Source of the DNA: Nocardioidaceae bacterium
Lineage (GTDB): Bacteria > Actinomycetota > Actinomycetes > Propionibacteriales > Nocardioidaceae
Assembly (NCBI GenBank): GCA_013811715.1
Contig: JACCUS010000051.1
Location: 1-24,243, forward strand
DNA: 24,243 bases
Direction: 5' to 3'
The stretch's first letter is position 1; each line of letters begins with the position of its first letter. The notes beneath the pieces were generated by a model. The model searched no databases and was not told the DNA's origin. It saw only the letters and a program-made list of their open reading frames with translations. Positions 1 to 7,536 of this stretch are shown here, piece after piece. A program made the position numbers and the translations under genes.

Positions 1-1
1 C

Positions 2-166
2 TGCCGCCCTACCGGGGTGCAGCAGCTCGAGGAGTTCGAGGACTGCGAGCCGGTGGTGCTCGATGTCGCCGACCTGCGTGCCGAGCTCAGGGCCGGCCGG
101 ATGACCGGCACCTCTAGCAGCGGCGCAGGAGGCGCCCGCGGCGTTCTCATCGTCTTGGGCGCGTGA
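2..166 (+). CDS. 3' end of an unidentified upstream gene (partial)
   Basis: An open frame enters from the window edge and ends at TGA 164-166, giving 54 residues. It begins with an acidic stretch (VQQLEEFEDCEPVVLDVADL) and ends in a Gly/Ser/Ala-rich tail. I do not recognise the family. In many actinobacteria the proteasome genes lie upstream of pafA, but this tail does not look like a PrcA C-terminus I know. Its stop codon lies 2 nt before the pafA -10 box. The frame could also be chance, since high-GC DNA keeps frames open. Confidence 0.4.
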   Translation, partial: CRPTGVQQLEEFEDCEPVVLDVADLRAELRAGRMTGTSSSGAGGARGVLIVLGA

Positions 167-168
167 CA

Positions 169-174
169 TAGGCT
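169..174 (+). promoter_or_regulatory. -10 box of pafA, leaderless arrangement
   Basis: TAGGCT fits the actinobacterial TAnnnT -10 pattern and ends 7 nt before the GTG start at 182. Transcription would therefore begin at or next to the start codon. No Shine-Dalgarno sequence is visible. The -35 region is weak (TCTCAT at 145-150). Confidence 0.55.
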
Positions 175-181
175 GAACTCC

Positions 182-1543
182 GTGGAGCGACGGATCTTCG
201 GGATCGAGAACGAGTACGGCGTGACCTGCACCTTTAAGGGTGCCAGGCGCCTCTCGCCCGACGAGGTCGCCCGCTACCTGTTTCGCCGCGTGGTCTCGTG
301 GGGCCGGTCGAGCAACGTGTTCCTGCGCAACGGCGCGAGGCTCTACCTCGATGTCGGAAGCCACCCGGAGTACGCGACCCCCGAGTGCGACTCGGTGACC
401 GACCTCGTCGCGCACGACAAGGCGGGCGAGCGGGTCTTGGAGGGCCTTCTCGTCGACGCTGAGAGGCGGCTGCGCGAGGAGGGGATCGCCGGCGACGTCT
501 ACCTCTTCAAGAACAACACCGACTCCGCCGGTAACTCCTACGGCTGCCACGAGAACTACCTGGTCGGACGGCATGGCGAGTTCGCTCGGCTGGCCGACAT
601 CTTGATCCCGTTCCTGGTGAGCCGGCAGATCGTCTGCGGCGCAGGCAAGGTGCTGCAGACGCCACGAGGGGCGATCTACTCGGTGAGCCAGCGGGCCGAA
701 CACATCTGGGAGGGCGTGTCCAGCGCCACCACCCGGTCGCGCCCCATCATCAACACCCGGGACGAGCCGCACGCCGACGCGGAGCGGTTCCGTCGGCTGC
801 ACGTGATCGTCGGCGACTCGAACATGAGCGAGACCACAACCATGCTCAAGGTCGCCACGACCGACCTGGTGCTGCGGATGATCGAGGCGGGCGTCGTGAT
901 GCGCGACATGACGATGGAGAACCCGATCCGCGCGATCCGGGAGATCTCCCACGACATGACCGGACGACGCAAGGTGCGCCTGGCGAACGGCCGGGACGCC
1001 TCCGCGCTCGACATCCAGCACGAGTACTTCGGCAAGGCCAGGGACTTCGTCGACCGCAAGGAGATGCACACCCCGGTCGTCGATGCCGCACTGGATCTTT
1101 GGGAACGCGGGCTTAAGGCGGTGGAGTCCGGCGACCTCAGCCTGGTCGAGCGCGAGATCGACTGGGTGATCAAGTACCGGCTGATCGAGCGATACCGCGC
1201 CCAACACAGGCTGGGGCTCACCTCCGCACGGGTCGCGCAGCTCGACCTGGCCTACCACGACATCCACCGCGGCCGCGGCCTGTACTACCTGCTGGAGAAG
1301 CGGGGCGCCGTCGCCCGCGTCACCAGCGACCTCCAGGTCTTCGAGGCCAAGTCGGTGCCGCCACAGACCACCCGGGCCCGGCTGCGTGGCGAGTTCATCC
1401 GCAAGGCGCAGGAGCGGCGCCGCGACTTCACCGTCGACTGGGTGCATCTCAAGCTCAACGACCAGGCCCAGCGCACCGTGTTGTGCAAGGACCCCTTCCG
1501 CTCCCACGACGAACGGGTCGAGCGTCTCATCGAATCGATGTGA
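182..1543 (+). CDS. pafA: Pup--protein ligase PafA
   Basis: PafA joins the C-terminal glutamate of the small protein Pup to lysines of target proteins using ATP, marking them for the Mpa/proteasome system in the cytoplasm. The 453-residue product matches the usual family length of about 450. Visible motifs are the N-terminal RRIFGIENEYG with metal-binding Glu9, LYLDVGSHPEYATPECDS with the catalytic Asp57, YLFKNNTDSAGNSYGCHENY, the VSSATTRSRPIINTRDEPHA loop, and the C-terminal FTVDWVHLKLNDQAQRTVL. The GTG start sits 7 nt after a TAGGCT box and agrees with the known N-terminus. Its neighbours FKBP, pafB and pafC follow the conserved order. I see no truncation or missing key residue. Confidence 0.97.
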   Translation: MERRIFGIENEYGVTCTFKGARRLSPDEVARYLFRRVVSWGRSSNVFLRNGARLYLDVGSHPEYATPECDSVTDLVAHDKAGERVLEGLLVDAERRLREEGIAGDVYLFKNNTDSAGNSYGCHENYLVGRHGEFARLADILIPFLVSRQIVCGAGKVLQTPRGAIYSVSQRAEHIWEGVSSATTRSRPIINTRDEPHADAERFRRLHVIVGDSNMSETTTMLKVATTDLVLRMIEAGVVMRDMTMENPIRAIREISHDMTGRRKVRLANGRDASALDIQHEYFGKARDFVDRKEMHTPVVDAALDLWERGLKAVESGDLSLVEREIDWVIKYRLIERYRAQHRLGLTSARVAQLDLAYHDIHRGRGLYYLLEKRGAVARVTSDLQVFEAKSVPPQTTRARLRGEFIRKAQERRRDFTVDWVHLKLNDQAQRTVLCKDPFRSHDERVERLIESM

Positions 1544-1546
1544 GGC

Positions 1547-1552
1547 TAGGCT
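1547..1552 (+). promoter_or_regulatory. -10 box of the FKBP gene
   Basis: TAGGCT lies just after the pafA stop codon. It would start an mRNA near 1559 with a leader of about 50 nt before the GTG at 1609. A TCTCAT hexamer lies 16 nt upstream (1525-1530), at -35 distance. The FKBP gene may thus have its own promoter as well as read-through from pafA. Confidence 0.4.
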
Positions 1553-1608
1553 GTGCCCTCGTTTGCTCTTGTCCTGACCAGCGTCATTGATCCGTGAGGT
1601 GTTTCTGC

Positions 1609-2553
1609 GTGCGCCGTCTTGTCGCCGGGCTTGTGCTGCCCCTATTGCTCGTCGCTTCCGGTTGCGGCGAGGAGGCCGAAGAGACCGTGCAGCCGCAAGA
1701 CGCCACTCTCGCCGACATCTCCGTCTCCGGGCCCACCGACGAGAAGCCGACGATCGAGTTCAAGGCACCGTTGTCGTTTGACTCAACCGAGAGCAAGATT
1801 CTGGATGAGGGCGCAGGCGAGGGCGACACGGTCGGGCCGGGGTCGAGCGTCACCGTCGACTACGTGGGGGTCAACGCTCGCGACGGCGCCGAGTTCGACA
1901 GCAGCTGGGAGCGCGGCAAGCCCGCCACGTTCGCCCTGGGCCAAGTCATCGTCGGCCTCGCCAAGGGCCTCGAGGGCGCACACGCCGGAGACAGGGTGCT
2001 CGTCGGCGTCGCGTCCAAGGACGGCTACGATCCCACCGGGAACGGCGCCGCCATTCTCAAGGGCGACAGCCTGGTTTTCGTCGTCGACGTACGCAAGGTC
2101 TCCAGCCCGCTGAGCGAGGCGCAGGGCAAGCCCGCGGACCTGCCGGCGACCGTGCCGACGCTCACGTTGGACGACGAGGGGAGCCCCGAGAAGTTCACCG
2201 CGACGCAGTCGGTCGACCAGGATCCGAAGGAGCTCGGCGTCTACACCGTCATCGAGGGAACCGGGCCGGAGGTGCAGACCGGGCAGAGCATCACCGTCGA
2301 GTACGTCGGCCAGCTCTACCCCGACGGGAAGGTGTTCGACGAGTCGTGGTCGAACGATCAGTCGATCTCGTTCCCGCTCGAGCAGGGTGGCCTGATCGAG
2401 GGCTGGGTCCAAGGCTTGGCTGGGCAGCGGGTCGGCTCCCGGGTCATCTTGGTGATCCCGTCCGATCTCGGGTACGGCGAACAGGGCAGCCCGCCGACTA
2501 TCCCGGCCAACGCCGATCTGATCTTCGCGATCGACATCCTGCAGGCGACCTAG
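1609..2553 (+). CDS. Lipoprotein FKBP-type peptidyl-prolyl isomerase, two FKBP domains
   Basis: The product is a 314-residue predicted lipoprotein. A basic start (MRRL), a hydrophobic stretch and the lipobox VASGC (Cys19 from this start) indicate export and lipid anchoring on the outer face of the membrane. Two FKBP domains follow, at roughly residues 60-170 and 215-314. The second keeps the classical active-site pattern: VEYVG, VFDESW, ISFPL, LIEGWVQGL and GYGEQG. The first is more divergent: GLAKGL replaces the Trp-containing segment. I chose GTG 1609 over GTG 1594 because GAGGT at 1596-1600 gives it a ribosome site with 8-nt spacing and a cleaner signal peptide. It probably assists folding of exported proteins. 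The substrate is unknown. Confidence 0.9.
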   Translation: MRRLVAGLVLPLLLVASGCGEEAEETVQPQDATLADISVSGPTDEKPTIEFKAPLSFDSTESKILDEGAGEGDTVGPGSSVTVDYVGVNARDGAEFDSSWERGKPATFALGQVIVGLAKGLEGAHAGDRVLVGVASKDGYDPTGNGAAILKGDSLVFVVDVRKVSSPLSEAQGKPADLPATVPTLTLDDEGSPEKFTATQSVDQDPKELGVYTVIEGTGPEVQTGQSITVEYVGQLYPDGKVFDESWSNDQSISFPLEQGGLIEGWVQGLAGQRVGSRVILVIPSDLGYGEQGSPPTIPANADLIFAIDILQAT

Positions 2554-2639
2554 CGCATCCGAGCCTGACCTTGCCCCGGGGGGTCTCGCGGGCCGCCCCG
2601 CCCCAGAGGATGTTGTAACAGCGGCTGACGCAGTATCAG

Positions 2640-2665
2640 GACTGCGATGGGGTCGCATCGCAGTC
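2640..2665. repeat. Perfect 10-bp inverted repeat with 6-nt loop
   Basis: GACTGCGATG (2640-2649) and CATCGCAGTC (2656-2665) are exact reverse complements around GGGTCG. The hairpin lies 87 nt after the FKBP stop and has no T-run on its plus-strand 3' side. It could be a terminator that needs no U-tract, serving the FKBP gene or the minus-strand gene remnant downstream, or a protein-binding site. Confidence 0.6.
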
Positions 2666-2757
2666 ATCCTGCGAGTAGATGCTGGTCAAGCCGCCGAGAT
2701 GCGAGAACTTCTCCCATCATGACCGCCACTCATGCCGAATCGGGGGCAAGCGCCTTG

Positions 2758-2966
2758 TCAGACGATCAGGAAGGCCACCGACGCCACGGCCAAGAAGAGG
2801 CCAACCCCGATCGCCAGACGGCGCGACATCCTCGCCTGCCGCGACATCTGCACGGCAACCCCGGCCCGACGACGAACGTGCTCAAGCCCACAGCGACGAT
2901 GAGCAGACCGCTCGCGAGAACCGTCCCACAGTCTGCCTCGCTCACGGGGACTTCTTCTGCGGACAC
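2758..2966 (-). pseudogene. Small two-helix membrane protein, apparently frameshifted
   Basis: On the minus strand a GTG at 2966 opens MSAEEVPVSEADCGTVLASG, followed by a hydrophobic segment, LLIVAVGLSTFVV. That frame then turns Cys/Arg/Trp-rich and unlikely. A neighbouring frame continues from the same point as AGVAVQMSRQARMSRRLAIG, with a second hydrophobic segment (VGLFLAVASVAFLIV) and a stop at 2758-2760. Joined near 2865, the two frames give a protein of about 70 residues with two membrane helices and a basic loop, which is more protein-like than either frame alone. I read it as a gene broken by a one-base change, or a sequencing error. The family is unknown and no clear ribosome site is visible. 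Confidence 0.35.
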
Positions 2967-2997
2967 GCGTCGCCGAACGGCACGGTGGCGGACTCGG

Positions 2998-3003
2998 TAG
3001 CGT
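2998..3003 (+). promoter_or_regulatory. -10 box of pafB, leaderless arrangement
   Basis: TAGCGT (TAnnnT) ends exactly 7 nt before the GTG at 3011, the same geometry as at pafA and the lipid kinase. This spacing is the main reason to prefer 3011 over the in-frame GTG at 3002. Confidence 0.5.
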
Positions 3004-3010
3004 GGTGGGT

Positions 3011-3976
3011 GTGACCGCGAAGAAGGCCGAGCGCCTGATGAACCTCACCATCTGCCTGCTCGTCACCCGCAACTTCATCCCCAAGGACCGGATCCGGCAG
3101 GCGGTGGGGGGCTACCGCGACCTCACCGACGACGCCTTCGACCGGATGTTCGACCGCGACAAGGACGAGCTGCGGGTGCTCGGGGTGCCGATCGAGCTCG
3201 GCAGCGTCGTCAAGGCCTTCGAGGACGAGGTCGGCTACCGGATCCGCCGCGACCGCTTCGAGCTGCCGGAGATCAGCCTCGAGGCAGACGAGGCCGCCGT
3301 CGTCGGGCTGGCCGCGCGCGTCTGGCAGCACGCCAGCCTCGCCTCCGCCACCTCCCAGGGGCTGCGCAAGCTGCGGGCCGGCGGCGTCGAGGTCGACGAG
3401 TCCGCGCTCACGATCCTCGAGCCGCAGCTCGCCACCGACGAGCCCGCCTTCGACCCCGTGTTCGACGCCGTCACGCAGCAGCGACCGATCGAGTTCCCCT
3501 ACCGCGGGTCCGGCGCCGCGGACGCCTCCGTCCGACACCTCGAACCGTGGGGGATCGTCTCCTGGCACGGGCATTGGTACGTCGTGGGGCATGACCGTGA
3601 CCGCGACGCCGCCCGGATGTTCCGCGTCTCTCGGATCAGCGGCACGGTCTCCACCATCGGTGAGTCGGGCAGCTATGCCACCCCGGCTGACCTCGACCTG
3701 CGCGCGCTCGCATCGACGCTCGGACCGCCACATCCGCACAGCTCGGCCACCGTCCGGGTGCGCCGCGGCGCCGGGGACGCGTTGCGACGCCGGGCTGTGC
3801 GTTCGCGGTCGATCGACGAGCAGTGGACGGAGATCGAGATCCCGTACGGAAGCGGGTCGTCAATGGCCGACGAGCTTGTCTCCCTGGGCCCAGACGTGAT
3901 CGCGGTGGCGCCGGCCGAGGTGCGCGACGCCGTCATACGCCGCCTGAGCGCGGTCGCCGGGAAGGCCACCGCATGA
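3011..3976 (+). CDS. pafB: WYL-domain transcriptional regulator PafB
   Basis: PafB forms the PafBC activator with PafC, which in mycobacteria controls the LexA-independent DNA-damage response. The 321-residue product has an N-terminal winged helix-turn-helix (KAERLMNLTICLLVTRNFIP, then a DRMFDRDKDELRVLGVPIEL recognition region) and a WYL domain near residues 155-225 (IEFPYRGSG, then HLEPWGIVSWHGHWYVVGHD and FRVSRI). A C-terminal WCX-type segment follows. Start GTG 3011 fits the family N-terminus (xTxKxERLxNL) and the -10 spacing; GTG 3002 would add three residues. The stop overlaps the pafC start by 4 nt (ATGA), so the two are translationally coupled. Confidence 0.93.
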   Translation: MTAKKAERLMNLTICLLVTRNFIPKDRIRQAVGGYRDLTDDAFDRMFDRDKDELRVLGVPIELGSVVKAFEDEVGYRIRRDRFELPEISLEADEAAVVGLAARVWQHASLASATSQGLRKLRAGGVEVDESALTILEPQLATDEPAFDPVFDAVTQQRPIEFPYRGSGAADASVRHLEPWGIVSWHGHWYVVGHDRDRDAARMFRVSRISGTVSTIGESGSYATPADLDLRALASTLGPPHPHSSATVRVRRGAGDALRRRAVRSRSIDEQWTEIEIPYGSGSSMADELVSLGPDVIAVAPAEVRDAVIRRLSAVAGKATA

Positions 3977-4944
3977 CGACGGCCAGCGCCCAGGAGCAGG
4001 TGTCGCGGATGCTCGCCCTCGTGCCCTACCTACGCGCGCGCGAGGGAGTCTCAGTCGACGAGGCAGCCGGGGACTTCGGCGTCAAGCCGGCCCAGATCGT
4101 CAAGGACCTGAAAGTGCTCTGGTTCTGCGGGCTGCCCAACTCGGTCACGGGAGACATGATCGACATCGACATGGGGGCTCTCGACGGCGACGGCGTCATC
4201 CGGCTCAGCAACGCCGACTACCTGACGCGTCCGCTGCGGCTGGCCCCGCACGAGGCGCTCGCGGTGATGGTGGCGCTGCGCGCGCTGCGCGAGGCGAGCG
4301 GGGCGGGCGAGCGGGACGCCGTCGACCGGGCGCTGGCCAAGCTGGAGTCGGCCACCGGCGAGATCGGGGCCACCGCCGCTGCCGTCGACATCCACATCGA
4401 CCCGGTGGATGCCGACATCCGGGCGGCCGTCGACGAGGCGCTCCGGAACGCGCGACGGCTGCACCTGAGCTACTACGTCCCAGGCCGGGACGAGACCACC
4501 GAACGAGACGCCGACCCTTTCCGGCTGGTCTTCTCCGAGGGTCAGGGCTACCTCGAGGCCTGGTGCCACCGCGTGTCTGAGGTCCGGCTGTTCCGACTGG
4601 ACCGGATCACCGGTGCCCGGGTTCTCGACGTACCTGCCGAGCCCCCGGCGGACGCCGAGCGGCGTGACCTGTCGGCGGGCCTCTTCCAGCCCGACCCCGA
4701 AGACCCCCTCGCGGTGGTGGAGCTGGAGCCGGCAGCTGCATGGGTGGCCGACTACTACCCGATCGAGGAGCAGACCGAGCTCGACGACGGACGTCTGCGC
4801 ATCGGCCTGCGGTTCAGCGACGACGGATGGCTCCAGCGGCTGATCCTGCGACTCGGCGGCGCCGCGACACTGGTTGAGCCGGCGCGCCTTGCCGACCAGG
4901 TCAGCGCCCGTGCCGAGGCGGCGTTGGCCCACTATTCGCGCTGA
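3973..4944 (+). CDS. pafC: WYL-domain transcriptional regulator PafC
   Basis: This is the partner of PafB in the DNA-damage regulator PafBC. The 323-residue product starts at ATG 3973 within the ATGA overlap. A helix-turn-helix (MLALVPYLRAREGVSVDEAA, then FGVKPAQIVKDLKVLWFCGL) occupies residues 10-60. The LRLAPHEALAVMVALRAL segment lies near residues 87-104. A WYL domain follows near 160-220 (LHLSYYVPGRDETTERDADP, YLEAWCHRVSEVRLFRLDRI), then a C-terminal WCX-like region. The same frame is open 50 codons further upstream inside pafB, but that part is not protein-like and the coupled ATG is the natural start. Length and order match the family. Confidence 0.93.
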   Translation: MTTASAQEQVSRMLALVPYLRAREGVSVDEAAGDFGVKPAQIVKDLKVLWFCGLPNSVTGDMIDIDMGALDGDGVIRLSNADYLTRPLRLAPHEALAVMVALRALREASGAGERDAVDRALAKLESATGEIGATAAAVDIHIDPVDADIRAAVDEALRNARRLHLSYYVPGRDETTERDADPFRLVFSEGQGYLEAWCHRVSEVRLFRLDRITGARVLDVPAEPPADAERRDLSAGLFQPDPEDPLAVVELEPAAAWVADYYPIEEQTELDDGRLRIGLRFSDDGWLQRLILRLGGAATLVEPARLADQVSARAEAALAHYSR

Positions 4945-4982
4945 GTTGGGTCGGATGCCGGAGTTCGAGCGGGTGGACGGCG

Positions 4983-4988
4983 TAGGAT
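4983..4988 (+). promoter_or_regulatory. -10 box upstream of tatA
   Basis: TAGGAT in the 83-nt pafC-tatA gap would start a transcript near 4995 with a leader of about 33 nt. A purine stretch, GAAGAGG, about 8 nt before the ATG at 5028 can serve as ribosome site. No convincing -35 is visible. Confidence 0.4.
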
Positions 4989-5027
4989 GGACAGGCACGC
5001 GTTACCCCCACTGAAGAGGCCGTACTC

Positions 5028-5321
5028 ATGTTCTCAAGTTTTGGCTGGACCGAGGCGATCATCGTCCTCCTGATCGTGATGCTCTTGTTCGGCGGTAAGA
5101 AGCTGCCCGAACTGGCCCGCGGCACTGGGCGTGCGCTGCGCATCTTCAAGTCAGAGACCAAGGGACTGATGGACGACGACGATGATGACGACGACACCAA
5201 GTCGTCGACCGGCTCGTCGCAGGCCCAGATCACCCAGTCGCCCGTACCCCCGCAGCCGACCCAGCCCGGGCAGCCCGCCAAGCCCGCCGAGCCCGTCCAG
5301 CCGCCGCGCACCGAGAGCTGA
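5028..5321 (+). CDS. tatA: Sec-independent protein translocase subunit TatA
   Basis: TatA forms the pore-like part of the twin-arginine pathway that exports folded proteins. The 97-residue product has the family layout: a short N-terminus, one membrane helix (WTEAIIVLLIVMLLF, residues 7-21), the FGGKKLPELARGTGRALRIF hinge and amphipathic helix (21-40), then a hydrophilic tail. The tail begins with eight consecutive aspartates (residues 49-56) encoded by a near-repetitive GAC/GAT run, followed by a Pro/Gln-rich region (VPPQPTQPGQPAKPAEP). A family acidic motif after the amphipathic helix is known, but a run this long is unusual. tatC follows after 26 nt. Confidence 0.95.
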   Translation: MFSSFGWTEAIIVLLIVMLLFGGKKLPELARGTGRALRIFKSETKGLMDDDDDDDDTKSSTGSSQAQITQSPVPPQPTQPGQPAKPAEPVQPPRTES

Positions 5322-5347
5322 GCGCCTCGACCGGGAGGGCAGCCTAG

Positions 5348-6187
5348 GTGGCCATCACGGCACGACTGCGGTCAGGGGAGAGCCCCAACCCTGACGACGG
5401 TCGGATGACACTGGTCTCGCATCTGCGCGAGCTGCGCACCCGGCTCTTCATCTCGGTCTGTGCGATCTTCGTCGGCACCGTCCTCGGCTGGATCTTCTAC
5501 GCTCAGCTGTCCGAATGGTTGCTGGCGCCGTACGAGAGCATCAGGGAACGCCTGGCCGACGAGAAGGGTGTCGAGACACAGGCGGTGATCACCGGAGTCG
5601 GCAACCCCTTCATGCTGCAGGTCAAGGTCTCCCTCGTCGCGGGCTTGGTCGCCGCCAGTCCCGTCTGGCTATACGAGCTGTGGGCCTTCATCATGCCGGG
5701 GCTACACCGCCACGAGCGTAAGTGGACGCTGGTCTTCGTCGCGATCGCCGGGCCGATGTTCCTCGCCGGGATCGTGCTGGGCTACCTCGTGCTGCCGAAG
5801 GGCCTGGAGGTGCTCATCGGGTTCACCCCCGAGCAGGTCACCAGCTTGATCGACCTGAGCGGCTACCTGAGCTTCGTGCTGCGGATCCTGCTGGTCTTCG
5901 GCATCGCGTTCGAGATCCCGCTTTTCGTCATCCTGCTCAACCTCGCCGGCGTGGTCAGCGCCCGCCAGCTGGGCAGATGGCGGTCCTGGATCATCCTCGG
6001 CACGTTCATCTTCGCGGCCGTGGCCACTCCCTCGACCGACCCGATCACGATGTTGATGCTGGCGTTCCCGATGATGATCCTGTTCTTGGCCTCCGAGGGG
6101 ATCGCCTGGCTGGTCGACCGCCGTCGCGGCCGGCACCTCGATCCCGACTACGCTGAGTACGACGACGACGAAGCCTCGCCGATCTAG
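5348..6187 (+). CDS. tatC: Sec-independent protein translocase subunit TatC
   Basis: TatC is the six-helix membrane receptor of the Tat pathway that binds the twin-arginine signal peptide. The 279-residue product shows the N-terminal MTLVSHLRELRTRLF motif (from residue 20). The conserved first-loop and helix-2 block VWLYELWAFIMPGLHRHERK carries the key proline and glutamates, YLSFVLRILLVFGIAFEIPL follows, and the end is acidic (YAEYDDDEASPI). GTG 5348 is chosen, with GGGAGG about 10 nt upstream; ATG 5405 would begin directly at the conserved motif. A short N-terminal tail like this is common in actinobacterial TatC. It lies in the tatA-tatC pair, likely one transcript. Confidence 0.95.
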   Translation: MAITARLRSGESPNPDDGRMTLVSHLRELRTRLFISVCAIFVGTVLGWIFYAQLSEWLLAPYESIRERLADEKGVETQAVITGVGNPFMLQVKVSLVAGLVAASPVWLYELWAFIMPGLHRHERKWTLVFVAIAGPMFLAGIVLGYLVLPKGLEVLIGFTPEQVTSLIDLSGYLSFVLRILLVFGIAFEIPLFVILLNLAGVVSARQLGRWRSWIILGTFIFAAVATPSTDPITMLMLAFPMMILFLASEGIAWLVDRRRGRHLDPDYAEYDDDEASPI

Positions 6188-6211
6188 CCGCGCCGGAGCC
6201 CCACCCACGCC

Positions 6212-6589
6212 ATGAACGTCACCACGATGGACTTCTTCGACCTGCCCGAATGGCTGGGAACCGAGTCCGTCGTCTGGTCCGCGACATCGGCGCTGCAGCA
6301 GACGCCGCAGGTCAGCGGCGCGCTGACGTCGGGGGAGCAGCGACAACAGCTCGACCTGCTGGCGGTGGACGCCGCCTACCCGAGGCCGGTCTGCCCAGCG
6401 GTGCAACGCCAGCAGGCTCACCAGGCCTGGCAGCTCGGCCAGGTGGCCTTGGTGGACATCGACGGACGGCTGGCCGTCGCGGTGCCGGGCAGCGACTTCG
6501 ACGCCAACCTCGCCTGTGAGGTCGTACGGCGGGTCGCCAAGGCCGTGGGGGCCCCGTCCCGGCACTTCACCGTGTCGATCGCACTCTGA
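6212..6589 (+). CDS. Conserved-context hypothetical protein, 125 residues
   Basis: I do not recognise this gene. The frame begins at ATG 6212, 24 nt after tatC, and ends 26 nt before the lipid kinase. The protein is soluble with no signal peptide or membrane helix. The N-terminal half is Gln-rich (LTSGEQRQQLDLL, VQRQQAHQAWQLGQ). The C-terminal half looks like a small alpha/beta unit (VALVDIDGRLAVAVPGSDF, then ANLACEVVRRVAKAVGAP and FTVSIAL). An internal ATG at 6227 is an alternative start. Frame length and codon use are consistent with a real gene, and the position suggests co-transcription with tatC. Confidence 0.6.
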   Translation: MNVTTMDFFDLPEWLGTESVVWSATSALQQTPQVSGALTSGEQRQQLDLLAVDAAYPRPVCPAVQRQQAHQAWQLGQVALVDIDGRLAVAVPGSDFDANLACEVVRRVAKAVGAPSRHFTVSIAL

Positions 6590-6602
6590 CGGACCACCGC
6601 AG

Positions 6603-6608
6603 TATCCT
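6603..6608 (+). promoter_or_regulatory. -10 box of the lipid kinase gene, leaderless arrangement
   Basis: TATCCT ends 7 nt before the GTG start at 6616. The spacing predicts transcription starting at the start codon. No ribosome site is visible. Confidence 0.45.
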
Positions 6609-6615
6609 CGCCTGC

Positions 6616-7536
6616 GTGACCAGGGCGCCGGGCAGCGAGTCAGCCCCGCCAGCCGCTGATCAGCGGCTGGCGTTCCTGGTCAACCCCGCCGCGGGCAACG
6701 GCAAGCGGGCAGGCACCGCCGACGCCGTACAGGCCCGTCTCGAAGGAGGCGGGTTCCACGTCACCCGGTTGCAGGGCGTTGACGGGCCTGACGCCGCCGA
6801 TCTGGCCCGCAGTGCGGTCGCGGACGGGTTTCGGTCGCTGGTGGTGCTGGGCGGGGACGGGATCGCCCATCTCGCACTGCAGTCGGTCGCCGGCACCGAG
6901 GTCACGCTGGGCGTGATCCCGACCGGCACGGGTAACGACATCGCCCGGGATCTGCGGCTGCCGCTGAAGGACCCGCTGGCCGCCGCCGACGTGGTCGTCG
7001 CGGGCAACCGCCGCACGATCGACCTCGCTCGGGCGGGGTCGACGTACTACGCGACGGTGCTGGCGTCCGGCTTCGACAGCCGCGTCAACGAGCGCGCCAA
7101 CCGGATGCGGTGGCCGAGAGGCCAGATGCGCTACAACCTCGCGACGCTGGCCGAGCTGCGGGTATTCGAGCCGCTGCCGTACACGCTGGAGCTGGATGGC
7201 GAGCGAGTGTGCTGCGAGGCCATGCTGGTCGCGGTCGGCAACGGGCCGTCGTACGGCGGCGGGCTGCGCATGTGCGAGGGAGCATTGCTCGACGACGGCC
7301 GTCTCGACGTCGTGGTCATCACGCCGATCAGCAAACCTGAGCTCCTCAAGGTGTACCCCCGGCTGTTCAAGGGAACGCACGTCAACCACCCGGCCTACCG
7401 GCACTACCGGGTCGAGCAAGCGAGCATCGCCGCGCCGGGCATCGTCGCGTACGCCGACGGGGAGCGCCTCGGGCCCCTGCCGATGACGGTCGACGTGGCG
7501 CCGGCCGCGCTCAGCGTGTTCGCCCCCAGCCCATGA
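6616..7536 (+). CDS. Diacylglycerol/lipid kinase (DAGK catalytic domain)
   Basis: The 306-residue product belongs to the DagK/YegS family of ATP-dependent lipid kinases, which phosphorylate diacylglycerol or related lipids at the membrane. The nucleotide-binding parts are LAFLVNPAAGNGK (residues 18-30) and LVVLGGDGIAHLALQ (75-89), followed by TLGVIPTGTGNDIARDLRLP. Later segments (VAVGNGPSYGGGLRMCEGAL, LDVVVI and IVAYADGE) match the C-terminal beta-rich domain. The usual GGDGT is GGDGI here, with Ile in place of Thr. The exact lipid substrate cannot be read from sequence. The stop overlaps the helicase start by 4 nt (ATGA), so the two are translated together. Confidence 0.88.
   Translation: MTRAPGSESAPPAADQRLAFLVNPAAGNGKRAGTADAVQARLEGGGFHVTRLQGVDGPDAADLARSAVADGFRSLVVLGGDGIAHLALQSVAGTEVTLGVIPTGTGNDIARDLRLPLKDPLAAADVVVAGNRRTIDLARAGSTYYATVLASGFDSRVNERANRMRWPRGQMRYNLATLAELRVFEPLPYTLELDGERVCCEAMLVAVGNGPSYGGGLRMCEGALLDDGRLDVVVITPISKPELLKVYPRLFKGTHVNHPAYRHYRVEQASIAAPGIVAYADGERLGPLPMTVDVAPAALSVFAPSP

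Larger units (their letters stand above)
2554..2997. other. Gap between the FKBP gene and pafB
   Basis: This gap of about 440 bases holds a G/C-rich run near 2570-2605, a perfect palindrome at 2640-2665, and on the minus strand a probable frameshifted small membrane-protein gene at 2758-2966. The plus-strand open frames here do not look like proteins. Confidence 0.5.

Noticed and set aside
3823..3972. N-terminal extension of pafC by 50 codons
   Set aside because: It overlaps pafB, is Arg-rich, and the ATGA-coupled start at 3973 matches the family N-terminus.
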